Counted from the stretch's first letter, positions 25,020 to 32,787 are shown. The stretch is DNA of 33,031 bases from Candidatus Reconcilbacillus cellulovorans (GCA_002507565.1 MOXJ01000031.1:1-33031); one strand, 5' to 3'. Notes: a model not told the origin generated them from the sequence alone. Program-made: numbers and translations.

Positions 25020-26146
25020 GGCGGACGTCCGCCCTTTTTCATTTTCGTCTGTTTCGAAAGATAGAGGAAATATTCCACGAGATGCTCGAGCGATTTGCGG
25101 CGGATGTGCGGTTCGTCGAACTTCATCGGCTTGGCATTCGCTTCGAAAAACCAGATGCGGCCGCCGGCGTCGATGCCGAGATCGAGGCTCATCTCGCCGA
25201 GCCGATAGCCGGACTGCTTTTCGATCGCTGCGGCGATTTCGAGAGACGCCTTGCGCACCCGGCCGACCAGCGACCGGACGTTCGCGGCGCCGAAGACGCC
25301 GGCGAGCAGTTTTTCCGGTTTTTCGATCGTCCCGCCGCGCGGAACGTGCGTCGTGATGCTCGTTTTTCCCGCGACGCGCGCGCCGATGCCGGTGACGCTC
25401 CAGACGCCGCGGCCGTTTTTCTGTACGAGCACGCGCAGGTCGAACGGGCGGTCTCGGCGGCGGGCAAGCCCGACCGCCTGTTGCAGCACGTATTCCTCTT
25501 CGCCGACAATCTGGCGGATTCGTTCCCAGACCGTTTCGAAATCGGTAGCTTCGCAGCGGCTTCCCCTCTTTTCCTCTTGGAAAATCAACCCATATTTCGG
25601 CGATGCGCCCGCCCGATCGCCGATCCGGAACACTTTCATGATGCCTTTGCCCGCTTTGCCTTGAACAGGCTTGAGGTAGACGCTCGCATGCCGGCACAGA
25701 AACGACTTTAGCCGCCTCGGGCCGTCCAATCTGCAAGTGGCGGGGACGTACCGGCGCGTCGTTTTGGATCGACCGAGCCATTCGTAGAGCGTCCATTTGT
25801 TGAAGAAAAACGGGTTGAACAAATGAACGCGCTTATCCCGCAGCACTTCCCGGATGAGCTTGCTCACTTCCGGCTGCGCCTCGTCCTTGCGGCTCGGAAT
25901 CCGGTTATACACGACGGCCGGCGGCGGCAGCTGCTCCGTTTTCCACGTACCGGTTGCCTCATCGTAGACGTGACACGTGATGTTCGCGGCGAACGGCCGG
26001 TAATCGCGTTCGGTGACGACGACGATGCGGACGCCCATTCGATTCCCCGTCCGGATTAGGTCGACGAAATTGTTCCGGTTGCCGCGAAAGCCGCAAACCT
26101 CGTCGTGCATCGTCAAAATACCGACGGTTGGACGCGATCCGCTCAT
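25016..26146 (-). CDS. YheC/YheD family ATP-grasp protein (short form, fourth of five)
   Basis: A 376-residue copy that begins with TVGILTMHDEVCGFRGNRNNF, a start rather different from the other short forms and free of the N-terminal extra domain. ATP-grasp elements are VVYNRIPSRKDE, VYLKPVQGKAGKGIMKV (about 155), PFDLRVLVQKNGRG (about 235) and IWFFEANAKPMKFDEP (about 330), so the ligase site is intact. The tail is lysine- and glycine-rich (KQTKMKKGGRPP). The ATG at 26146 has GGAGG eight bases upstream, and the stop of the previous gene lies three bases before it. It is tightly coupled on both sides, which indicates one polycistronic message for the set. Confidence 0.92.
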   Translation of the reverse strand: MSGSRPTVGILTMHDEVCGFRGNRNNFVDLIRTGNRMGVRIVVVTERDYRPFAANITCHVYDEATGTWKTEQLPPPAVVYNRIPSRKDEAQPEVSKLIREVLRDKRVHLFNPFFFNKWTLYEWLGRSKTTRRYVPATCRLDGPRRLKSFLCRHASVYLKPVQGKAGKGIMKVFRIGDRAGASPKYGLIFQEEKRGSRCEATDFETVWERIRQIVGEEEYVLQQAVGLARRRDRPFDLRVLVQKNGRGVWSVTGIGARVAGKTSITTHVPRGGTIEKPEKLLAGVFGAANVRSLVGRVRKASLEIAAAIEKQSGYRLGEMSLDLGIDAGGRIWFFEANAKPMKFDEPHIRRKSLEHLVEYFLYLSKQTKMKKGGRPP

Positions 26147-26149
26147 GTT

Positions 26150-27508
26150 TCACGCCTCCTTCCGCCTCCGGAAACGCGCGAGGTACAAGCAATATTCGAA
26201 CGTGTACCGGAGTGCGGCGCGGCCGTCGGCTTTCAGCGCGGGATGTTTGAAAATCGACCGCCCGGGTTTGGCGTTGGCTTCGAACATCCATATTTTCCCT
26301 TTTCTATCTATTCCGAGGTCGAAGCCAATTTCGCCGAGCGGACGCCGGCACTTGCGTTCGATCGTTTCGGCAAGCCGGATGGCGGTCTGTTTGGCTGACT
26401 CCAGCATGCGGACACCTTGTTCTCCGAACGCGCGCCTGAGCACTTCTTCCGGAAGTAAAATCTGGCCGCCGGCTCGAAGGTGGGTCGTCACGCTGCCGCG
26501 GCCGGCCCGCTTACAGCCGATACCGGAGACGACCCATTGGTTATCGCCGTTTTTGTGCATGTGAAAACGGAAATCGACCGGACTTCCGTCGATTTCGATG
26601 AGCCGGACGCCTTGCTGGGCGATGTAATGGCGCAGTTTCCCGCGGGAGAGGCCGAGCATCGCGGTCAGGCCCGAAAAATGCGGAAACCGCAAAAGGCGGT
26701 TTCTGTTTCCCCTACGGTAGCGGACCCAGTAGCCGGAACGCGGGTGCCAAGCGATCCGGTAAATACCGAGGCCAAGGCTGCCGCCGGTCGGTTTCAGGTA
26801 AACGAGCCGGTAACGTTCCAGCATGGATCGAAGCGTGTCGGCGGACGGATTGAGATATGATTCGGGGATGAGCTGTTCCATATCTTCTTTTTCTAAAAGT
26901 TTATAGACATCCCATTTATCAAAAAAACCCCAATTAAAGATCGGAATTCCTTGTTCGATAAATCGTTCTTTGAAGCGTTTTATTGGTTCCTGTTTTTCTT
27001 CTTTGCGCTGTGTCATCCGGTTGTAGACGACGTCGGGCAGCGGAACAGTACGTCTGGCCCAGCCGCCGTCGGCCGTGCGGAAGCTGCCGGTGACGGTCCG
27101 TTTTTCCCAATCGACGTCGCGCGGGGAGAACGCGAAGCAGAACGCCTTGTCGGAGCCGTAGGCCAAATGGGTTCGTACGAGCAAGGAGGACGGTCTGCTC
27201 GAGCTGTCCGACGTCAAAATGCCGATCAGCGGACCAAGGCGCATCGTGCGCGTTTCCGGTTCATAACGCACGAAGATGCGGCCGGTCCGAGGAATGGACA
27301 GCTCCGTCCGGACGGATTGCGGAACGCGGAGAACGGCGGTTTTGCCTCCGGTCGCCCGGAACGGCAGGACGACGGACGCGGACCCGAGTTTCAGTCTGAC
27401 GGTTCCGTTCGCCCGGGCGATGCCGAGCGCTTTAAGAAGCGGCCGGGTAGCGGTCGCGACCCGTTCCGTTTTGCTCGTCGCCTGAAGGATGCAGGTTGCC
27501 AGACTCAT
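26150..27508 (-). CDS. YheC/YheD family ATP-grasp protein (long YheD-like form, third of five)
   Basis: A 452-residue copy with the YheD layout: an N-terminal beta-rich domain (about 1-90, with VRLKLGSASVVLPFRATGG) that ends in MRLGPLIGILTS, followed by the ATP-grasp part. Key text is VVYNRMTQRKEE, VYLKPTGGSLGLGIYRI (about 235), PVDFRFHMHKNGDN (about 320; His where the other copies have VQ) and IWMFEANAKPGRSIF (about 415). The ATG at 27508 overlaps the stop of the preceding gene (ATGA) and follows GGGGAGG. The region around 26870-27000 is visibly richer in A and T than its neighbours, with several AAA and TTT runs, which could reflect a different history of that segment. Confidence 0.92.
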   Translation of the reverse strand: MSLATCILQATSKTERVATATRPLLKALGIARANGTVRLKLGSASVVLPFRATGGKTAVLRVPQSVRTELSIPRTGRIFVRYEPETRTMRLGPLIGILTSDSSSRPSSLLVRTHLAYGSDKAFCFAFSPRDVDWEKRTVTGSFRTADGGWARRTVPLPDVVYNRMTQRKEEKQEPIKRFKERFIEQGIPIFNWGFFDKWDVYKLLEKEDMEQLIPESYLNPSADTLRSMLERYRLVYLKPTGGSLGLGIYRIAWHPRSGYWVRYRRGNRNRLLRFPHFSGLTAMLGLSRGKLRHYIAQQGVRLIEIDGSPVDFRFHMHKNGDNQWVVSGIGCKRAGRGSVTTHLRAGGQILLPEEVLRRAFGEQGVRMLESAKQTAIRLAETIERKCRRPLGEIGFDLGIDRKGKIWMFEANAKPGRSIFKHPALKADGRAALRYTFEYCLYLARFRRRKEA

Positions 27509-28677
27509 CGGGTTTCCTCCCCCTGCAAGCGGTCGATCAGCGTTCGCGCGTAGAAAATCGGCCGGAGCCACGGTTCGGGCGCACCGTCGCCGCCTTTCGC
27601 CCCGATTTCCACGTCGGCGCCTGCATCGGCGCCTGTGCCGGCCAGCCGGACGAAGGCGGAATGGCCGGGTTTGGAGTTGGCTTCGAGCAACCAGATGCGG
27701 GCGCTCCGGTCAATGCCGAAATCGAGCCCAAGTTCTGCCAGCCGGCCGAATCCGGATTCCAGCGCGACGGCGGTGCGGACGGCCAGAAAACGAAGCCGCC
27801 CGAGTAGCGTTTCCGCACTTGTCCCGAATTCTTTCCCCAGGAGTGCCGCCCCCGACGTTGCGATGCCGCCGCCGTGTAAGTTCGACGTGACGCCGCCGGG
27901 CCGGCCGATGCGCGCGGCAATACCGGAAATTCGCCATCGGCCGCGGCCGTCTTTCTGGACGAGGACGCGCAGGTCGAACGGTCTTCCGTCCGCTGTTTCC
28001 AGCAGCAGAAAAGGCTGCATCAGAAACGGACGTCTGCGCGCCCAGTCGCGTATCGCCACGACGAGGCTTCTGCGGTCGTGCACCTCGGCGCAGACGATCC
28101 GGTTGCGGGCGTTTCGGCCGCGCAGTTCGTACCCGGTGCCGGCGGTTGGCCGAATGCATAGGACGCCTCGGCCGCAGCTGCCGTTTTCCGGTTTCAACAA
28201 AACGGCCGGCGTCTGTTTCAGCCGTTCGACGACCTGTTGCGGATCTTCGAGCGTTTCCGTCGGTGGCAAATGGACGGCAAGTTCCGGGTCTTGCGATAAA
28301 ACGGCGATGACGTCGCGTTTGCCCGTCAGCTGATGGCCTAGCAGGACGACCCCGGATTCGCGGAGCAGCCGGCGGGCGGCCTGCTGATGCTCGGCATGCG
28401 CGTTCCGGCTTTTGTAAAAACTTCGGTCGTAGACGACGTCGGGAAAAGGTACGGACGCTTTTTCCCATTCACCGCGGTCGGGGCGCCAGCGGTAGCCGGT
28501 CGTGCACCGTCGGGACCAGTCCGCTTCCAGCGGAGAGAAAACGAAAACGTCCAGACCGACGGACGGCCCGAGTTCGCTCAACTTTCGGAAATAGGCGGCG
28601 GGTGCCGGCGAAGGGGGCGTCCGGTTGCCGTCGCCAATCATGATGCCGAGCCGGCCGGTGTTCGTCGCGCGGATCAT
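27505..28677 (-). CDS. YheC/YheD family ATP-grasp protein (short form, second of five)
   Basis: A 390-residue copy starting close to the first strand (RLGIMIGDGNRTPPSP), so it lacks the N-terminal domain of the long forms. Conserved elements are VVYDRSFYKSRN, VLLKPENGSCGRGVLCI (about 165), PFDLRVLVQKDGRG (about 250) and IWLLEANSKPGHSAF (about 345). The C-terminal tail is longer than in the other short forms and contains GADAGADVEIGAKGGDG, a low-complexity acidic/glycine stretch. The ATG at 28677 has GGGAGG eight bases upstream, and its stop overlaps the start of the third copy. It lies 33 bases after the first copy, the widest gap in the array. Confidence 0.91.
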   Translation of the reverse strand: MIRATNTGRLGIMIGDGNRTPPSPAPAAYFRKLSELGPSVGLDVFVFSPLEADWSRRCTTGYRWRPDRGEWEKASVPFPDVVYDRSFYKSRNAHAEHQQAARRLLRESGVVLLGHQLTGKRDVIAVLSQDPELAVHLPPTETLEDPQQVVERLKQTPAVLLKPENGSCGRGVLCIRPTAGTGYELRGRNARNRIVCAEVHDRRSLVVAIRDWARRRPFLMQPFLLLETADGRPFDLRVLVQKDGRGRWRISGIAARIGRPGGVTSNLHGGGIATSGAALLGKEFGTSAETLLGRLRFLAVRTAVALESGFGRLAELGLDFGIDRSARIWLLEANSKPGHSAFVRLAGTGADAGADVEIGAKGGDGAPEPWLRPIFYARTLIDRLQGEETR

Positions 28678-28710
28678 GGATGCGACCTCCCGTTCGTTCG
28701 CCGCCGTCGG

Positions 28711-30066
28711 TCAAAAACCGGCCAGGCGTATGGCGTAGCGGACGGTCCGGTGCGTCGACGGGCGGATGCGCAGAGGCGACGACGGCGCGTCGGTTCCGAC
28801 GGTTTTGGCGGGTTTGGAATTGACTTCAATCAACCAGACGCGGCCGTTCGGCTCGACGCCGAGATCGATGCCGAGTTCCGCGAAGTGGCCGCTGATCGTC
28901 TGTTCGACGCCGCGGGCGACGTCGAGCGCTGCCTTGCGGAGCCGGGCGACCGTTTCGACGCGCCGCTCCGTCGGAAGGTCGGACCGCTCGAGCGCTTCGC
29001 GAAGCCGGCACATGACGCCGCCGCGCGCGAGATTGGAGACGAACTGCCGGTTGCCTGCGATCCGGGCGACGATTGAGGTGATCGACCATCGCCCGTCTGA
29101 TTCACGCTGCACGAGCACCCGCATGTCGATCGGCCGGCCGTCGGCCGAAATGAGGCGAAGCCCTTGTTGCGCCAGATACGGCCTTCGTTTCAGCGTTCCG
29201 GAGATCGCTTGATAAAGATCGGCCAGCGTGGGGAACGATCGCCTGCGCACGCCGGCGAGCAAGGTCGTTTCACAGACATACTCGTTCCGCGACCGCGTGA
29301 TTCGCATAATACCGCGCCCCTGGCTGCCGTGCACCGGTTTGAGGAAAACGGTCGGGTATTTGGAGCAGAAATGCCGGAGCGTCGCTAGATCTCGACAAGG
29401 TGCTGACTCCGGAAGATACCCGGCGCATCTGGGGTCTCGCTTCAGGGCGGCGAACAGTTCCACCTTATTCAGAAAGCGGGCGTTGAACACGGCGACGCCG
29501 AATCGGTTTCTTGCTTCCCGCAAAAAATTTTTGACCGTGGGCAAGTTTTCGGCCCGTCTGGAACCGAGCCGGTTGTAAACGACGTCGGGAATCGGAAACG
29601 CCGATTTACGCCATCTTCCGTTCCAGCTCCATCCTTCAACTGCCGTCGTCGTCGACAGTTCGTCCGGCGTGAAAAAAAAGACGCAGGCGCCGTACCGGCG
29701 GCATGCTTCCGCGAATTCTCGGCAAAAACCGGTCGCTGCGCCGAACAGGCGGAGTTCGTCCGAGGGTTGCGCGCGGTTGATCAGCACGCCGATCAAGGGG
29801 CCGAGCGCCAGTGTACGGGTGTCTGCCCGATAGTGCGCAAGCAGCCGGACGCCCGCCTGCAACCCCAGGCGGGCGGCCGTCGTCGAGGGCAGTCGGAGCC
29901 CGTCGGCGGGCTCTCCGGCGGATAATCTCACGGTATGCCGGAACGCACCGAAGCGGAGCGTCACGGGGGCGGTAGGCGGCCGGATCCATCTCAGCACGTT
30001 TTCTCCGGCCGCGACGTCGTCGTCGGCGTTTTCCGAGACGAAAATCCGGATTTTGGTCCTGGCCAT
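28711..30066 (-). CDS. YheC/YheD family ATP-grasp protein (long YheD-like form, first of five)
   Basis: A 451-residue protein, the length of Bacillus YheD. The N-terminal domain (about 1-85, with VTLRFGAFRHTVRLSAGE) ends in LALGPLIGVLINR, where the short copies begin. ATP-grasp features are VVYNRLGSRRAE, VFLKPVHGSQGRGIMRI (about 240), PIDMRVLVQRESDG (about 325) and VWLIEVNSKPAKTVG (about 410). The ATG at 30066 is preceded by GAGGGTG. Two ATGs stand eight bases apart here because of a tandem GGCCATCG repeat (30061-30075), and the upstream one is out of frame. It is the promoter-proximal gene of the array, diverging from yheB. Confidence 0.92.
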   Translation of the reverse strand: MARTKIRIFVSENADDDVAAGENVLRWIRPPTAPVTLRFGAFRHTVRLSAGEPADGLRLPSTTAARLGLQAGVRLLAHYRADTRTLALGPLIGVLINRAQPSDELRLFGAATGFCREFAEACRRYGACVFFFTPDELSTTTAVEGWSWNGRWRKSAFPIPDVVYNRLGSRRAENLPTVKNFLREARNRFGVAVFNARFLNKVELFAALKRDPRCAGYLPESAPCRDLATLRHFCSKYPTVFLKPVHGSQGRGIMRITRSRNEYVCETTLLAGVRRRSFPTLADLYQAISGTLKRRPYLAQQGLRLISADGRPIDMRVLVQRESDGRWSITSIVARIAGNRQFVSNLARGGVMCRLREALERSDLPTERRVETVARLRKAALDVARGVEQTISGHFAELGIDLGVEPNGRVWLIEVNSKPAKTVGTDAPSSPLRIRPSTHRTVRYAIRLAGF

Positions 30067-30098
30067 CGGGCCATCACCCTCGTCGCCCTGGATATTGC

Positions 30099-30125
30099 AT
30101 GATATGTGGACGAAAAAGGGTTGGT
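30099..30125 (-). promoter_or_regulatory. candidate mother-cell sigma (SigE/SigK-like) promoter of the ATP-grasp array
   Basis: On the minus strand AC (30125-30124), a 17-base spacer and CATATCAT (30106-30099) fit the SigK pattern AC-N16/17-CATAnnnT, and the -10 also suits SigE. There is no convincing sigmaA promoter in this gap on the minus strand. The family is tied to the spore coat, so a mother-cell promoter is expected, but short motifs like this occur by chance. Confidence 0.4.
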
Positions 30126-30219
30126 GCGCGCAGGCTGCGGCTGTCCGGCGTTCGCACCTTCGGGAGGCTCGCGCCGGCCGTCTTGATCGTGCCGAATGTG
30201 CCGCGGCGTGCGTCGACGC

Positions 30220-30248
30220 TTCAACCGGCGTTCGGAGTTTGATAAAAT
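30220..30248 (+). promoter_or_regulatory. promoter of yheB-yheA
   Basis: TTCAAC (30220-30225), a 17-base spacer and TAAAAT (30243-30248), with TGA directly before the -10, form a sigmaA-like extended -10 promoter 24 bases before the yheB GTG. Confidence 0.5.
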
Positions 30249-30272
30249 GGATGATTAGCGGAGGCGAATCGC

Positions 30273-31430
30273 GTGGATGAACGAGTGGCGTATGTCCTGA
30301 CGTCGCTGGCGATCGGGGCGGCGATCGGCGGACTGACGAACGCGCTGGCGATCCGGATGTTGTTTCGGCCGCGTCGGCCGTGGCGGGTCGCCGGCGTCCG
30401 CGTGCCGTTTACGCCGGGGCTGATTCCGAAGAGGCGGGACGATGTCGCGAGGGCGCTCGGTAAGATGGTTGCCGACTACCTGATCACGCCGGAGGGGATC
30501 GTCGGCCGTCTGCAGGAGGCGTCGTTCCGGGAAAAATGGGCGGTCGCCTTGGTCGGACGGCTGGAGCGCCTGGCAGCCGAAGGTGCGACAATCGGCGAGG
30601 CGGTCGAACGCCTGGCGGGCAGCGATTGGGAACCCCGCCTGGTCGATGCCGCGCGCAAGCTGTTGGAAGCTTGGTGGAGCGCCGCCGGCGTGGCGGAACG
30701 CGCGCCGGCCGAGTGGATTCCCGGCTGGAACGAGCAGCGGCGCGCCGCCCTGGCGGAAACGTTGGCCGAAGCGTTCGCCGGCGCGGTGCGGGACATGCTC
30801 CGTTCTTCCGAAGGCCGAGCGCTTCTTCGTCGGTTCGTCGCGGAGTCGTACGGCCGGTTCGGCTTGTTGGGATCGCTGGCCGGAGCCCTCTTCGACGCGG
30901 ACAAGGCGGCGCATGCGCTGGGCGGTTGGCTCGAAAGCCGGCTGGATAAGGCGGACGTCCGAAAAGCGGTCGTCGCGGCCGTCGAACGGCGTCTGGCCGA
31001 ATGGGAAAACCGGACGGTCGGCGACTGGCTGGAACAGCTGACCGGCTTGCCCGCCGACGAGGCGTTCCGTCGATGGCTTCACTCCGCAGAGGTTCCCGAA
31101 CAGGCCGTTCGTCGGCTTTGTTCTGTGCGGGTCGAACGGCTGCTTGCGGCGTTCCGCACAACGGCAGGCGACGGCGGGATGCGGGCGGCGGACGCCGTCG
31201 GGCGGTTCGTCCGCATGTTCGGCGAGCAGGCGGAAGCATTCATTCGCGATCTCGATTTGGCGGGACTTGTCTCCGAGCAAGTCGCGCGGTTTCCGGCGGA
31301 ACGGATCGAGCGGTTGATACTCGACATCGCCGGGCGTGAATTGCGCGCAATTACCTGGCTGGGAGCGTTGCTCGGCGGAATTGTCGGATTCGCGCAAGGA
31401 TTGCTGGCGACGGCCGGGAGGTTTTTTTAA
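30273..31430 (+). CDS. yheB: DUF445 family membrane protein (YheB-like)
   Basis: A 385-residue protein of the DUF445 family. The N-terminal helix (about 5-30, VLTSLAIGAAIGGLTNALAIRMLF) and the following RPRRPWRVAGVRVPFTPGLIPKRRDDVARALGK are the strongly conserved family hallmark. A long helical, charged middle (about 60-350) is followed by a C-terminal hydrophobic helix (about 360-380), so both ends are probably membrane-inserted. Its function is unknown; in Bacillus it lies beside yheA, yheC and yheD, as here. The GTG at 30273 has GGAGG eight bases upstream. A yheA gene follows after 22 bases. Confidence 0.9.
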   Translation: MDERVAYVLTSLAIGAAIGGLTNALAIRMLFRPRRPWRVAGVRVPFTPGLIPKRRDDVARALGKMVADYLITPEGIVGRLQEASFREKWAVALVGRLERLAAEGATIGEAVERLAGSDWEPRLVDAARKLLEAWWSAAGVAERAPAEWIPGWNEQRRAALAETLAEAFAGAVRDMLRSSEGRALLRRFVAESYGRFGLLGSLAGALFDADKAAHALGGWLESRLDKADVRKAVVAAVERRLAEWENRTVGDWLEQLTGLPADEAFRRWLHSAEVPEQAVRRLCSVRVERLLAAFRTTAGDGGMRAADAVGRFVRMFGEQAEAFIRDLDLAGLVSEQVARFPAERIERLILDIAGRELRAITWLGALLGGIVGFAQGLLATAGRFF

Positions 31431-31452
31431 GCCGAAAAAGGAGGGTTTGGTA

Positions 31453-31791
31453 GTGGTCAATCCGTACGACAAGGCTCACGAACTGGCGCGCGCGCTGCAG
31501 GAAAGCGAGCCGTTCCGACATGTCCGCGACGTCCGCGCCAAAATCCGACAGGATGCGGACGCCGAGCGCATGTTGAACGATTTCCGCACACGGCAGCGCG
31601 AATGGCAGGCCAAACTGCTCGCCGGAGAGTCGTCGGAGGACGAGGCCAAACAGATCGAAAAACTGTACGAAGTCGTGACGCTTCATTCGCTCATCCGCGA
31701 ACTGTTCGAAGCGGAGCGGCGCGCGGCGGTGCTCATGGACGACGTGTTCCGCATCGTCGGAGAACCGTTCAAGCGGCTCGAAGAAGCGTGA
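31453..31791 (+). CDS. yheA: YlbF family protein (YheA-like)
   Basis: A 112-residue, almost wholly helical protein of the YlbF/YmcA/YheA family. It starts MVNPYDKAHELARALQESE, the family's usual beginning, and continues through KIRQDADAERMLNDFRTRQ and a C-terminal RIVGEPFKRLEEA. Relatives YlbF and YmcA belong to the Y-complex that affects RNase Y and development in Bacillus; the role of YheA itself is not established to my knowledge. The start is GTG 31453, eight bases after AAGGAGG; the TTG at 31447 is too close to that site. It is cotranscribed with yheB. Confidence 0.9.
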   Translation: MVNPYDKAHELARALQESEPFRHVRDVRAKIRQDADAERMLNDFRTRQREWQAKLLAGESSEDEAKQIEKLYEVVTLHSLIRELFEAERRAAVLMDDVFRIVGEPFKRLEEA

Positions 31792-31809
31792 CGTGCGGTT
31801 TTGCCGGAT

Positions 31810-32058
31810 TCATTGCAGGAGCATGCCGTCGATTTCCTCGCGAACCGATTGCGCCACTTTATCGAAACAGGCCGACATTTTTCGGATTTCGCTTGCGATT
31901 TCGCGGATCACGGCGGGATCGGACAGTTCCTTTTCCTGATTTTCACACCGGTTTTTGTAGCGATGAATTACGGTCTGAATGGCAAGCTCCAAATGCTGAG
32001 CAGCGAACCCGTTCTCGTTCATCTTGTCGGATGCCCCTCCGTCGTTTTTTTTCTTCAT
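31810..32058 (-). CDS. small helical protein of unknown function, 82 aa
   Basis: I do not recognise this protein. It is charged and helical, with two likely helices (about 20-40, HLELAIQTVIHRYKNRCE, and about 45-78, VIREIASEIRKMSACFDKVAQSV), two cysteines and no membrane segment. The GC content is lower than in neighbouring genes. The start is uncertain: ATG 32058 has only a weak AAGAGA before it, while an internal ATG (MNENGF, codon 13) has GGAGGGG 11 bases upstream. The region opposite also reads openly on the plus strand (31801-32112) but with a less natural composition. It converges on yheA with an 18-base gap. Confidence 0.6.
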   Translation of the reverse strand: MKKKNDGGASDKMNENGFAAQHLELAIQTVIHRYKNRCENQEKELSDPAVIREIASEIRKMSACFDKVAQSVREEIDGMLLQ

Positions 32059-32060
32059 CT

Positions 32061-32084
32061 ATCTCTTGTGATAATCTCTTGTGA
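32061..32084. repeat. 13-bp tandem direct repeat before the 82-aa gene
   Basis: ATCTCTTGTGA occurs at 32061-32071 and again at 32074-32084, a 13-base period. On the minus strand the second copy ends two bases before the ATG at 32058, so the repeat covers the place of the ribosome site. Confidence 0.7.
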
Positions 32085-32120
32085 CGGCTTTGTCGGATTT
32101 GCCCATTTATGATCAGCATA

Positions 32121-32159
32121 CCCGACATCGGGAGCTGCGTGTACGAAAATTCGCGTACA
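32121..32159. repeat. two short inverted repeats between the LytTR and 82-aa genes
   Basis: CCCGA-CA-TCGGG (32121-32132) and TGTACG, eight bases, CGTACA (32140-32159) stand close together in the gap. Neither is followed by a T-run on the minus strand, so they look more like binding sites or RNA stems than terminators. Confidence 0.45.
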
Positions 32160-32205
32160 GGATTTCTTCTTGACAAAGCGGCCGAGAAAGGGGACAATAA
32201 AAGAT

Positions 32206-32580
32206 TTAAGGATTTTGCATTTTGCGGTTTTGTTCGATCCAGTACCGGATTTCGTCGATATATGATTTGCCGTTGGCGAATGAGACCGTCGCATATGGGC
32301 TGTCCTTGGTGACGATCCGGTCGAAAAACACTTTGTGATGTTCCTCGTCGAAATGGGTGATTTTTTTCAGGTGCACCAGGTTGACGCGGTCGAGCAGGCG
32401 GAATCCGTACGGCTGCAGGTGCCGCGCGAACGCCGACAGCATGTCGACGAGATAAAAGCTGCCCTCGTGCGTGTGGAAAACGACCTTGCGGTTGTCGGAG
32501 TCGATATATAGGACATCTTCGAGATCGACCATTTTCGGTTCGGTCAGATGTTTGCTGTCCCGAGTGGTCAAAAACTGCAT
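32206..32580 (-). CDS. stand-alone LytTR-type DNA-binding protein
   Basis: A 124-residue protein made up almost entirely of a LytTR DNA-binding domain: VDLEDVLYIDSDNRKVVFHTHEGSFYLVDML (about 18-48) and FRLLDRVNLVHLKKITHFD (about 60-80) are the beta-strand and DNA-contact elements of the family. Most LytTR proteins join it to a receiver or membrane domain; none is present here. It presumably acts as a transcription regulator of unknown targets. The ATG at 32580 has GGAGTGA at suitable distance. A promoter candidate lies at 32635-32663. It is on the same strand as the 82-aa gene, 147 bases before it. Confidence 0.87.
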   Translation of the reverse strand: MQFLTTRDSKHLTEPKMVDLEDVLYIDSDNRKVVFHTHEGSFYLVDMLSAFARHLQPYGFRLLDRVNLVHLKKITHFDEEHHKVFFDRIVTKDSPYATVSFANGKSYIDEIRYWIEQNRKMQNP

Positions 32581-32634
32581 GCGGCGTCACTCCATTCGGC
32601 AATCGTAAAGCCTTTCGCAGTCGTTCTGCTTTAT

Positions 32635-32663
32635 ATTTTACTTCTTTTTCTCAAGTCGAGCAA
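32635..32663 (-). promoter_or_regulatory. promoter candidate for the LytTR gene
   Basis: On the minus strand TTGCTC (32663-32658), a 17-base spacer and TAAAAT (32640-32635) lie about 55 bases before the ATG, in clearly AT-rich DNA. Confidence 0.45.
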
Positions 32664-32755
32664 CGAGTAGGCGCGTTTTTTAAATTTTCGATTGATGGCA
32701 GAAACGGTGGCGGCGTCGGGAGAGTCAGGCGTTTGCCTCGTAAGACGGTTCGCAG

Positions 32756-32784
32756 TTGATGAAAAATGATAGATCCTTTACAAT
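32756..32784 (+). promoter_or_regulatory. strong outward-facing promoter near the right edge
   Basis: TTGATG (32756-32761), a 17-base spacer and TACAAT (32779-32784) form a good sigmaA promoter pointing toward the window edge. No intact gene follows within the window; the stretch 32581-33031 holds only this, the LytTR promoter and a degraded-looking coding frame. Confidence 0.5.
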
Positions 32785-32787
32785 TTT

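Noticed and set aside
25020-25033. 14-base perfect palindrome GGCGGACGTCCGCC as a possible operator
   Set aside because: It encodes the end of one ATP-grasp protein right at a coupled junction, has no promoter, and GC-rich palindromes are common here.
26870-27000. AT-rich patch as a sign of horizontal transfer or insertion
   Set aside because: The reading frame and family motifs continue through it without a break, so a local composition swing is enough to explain it.
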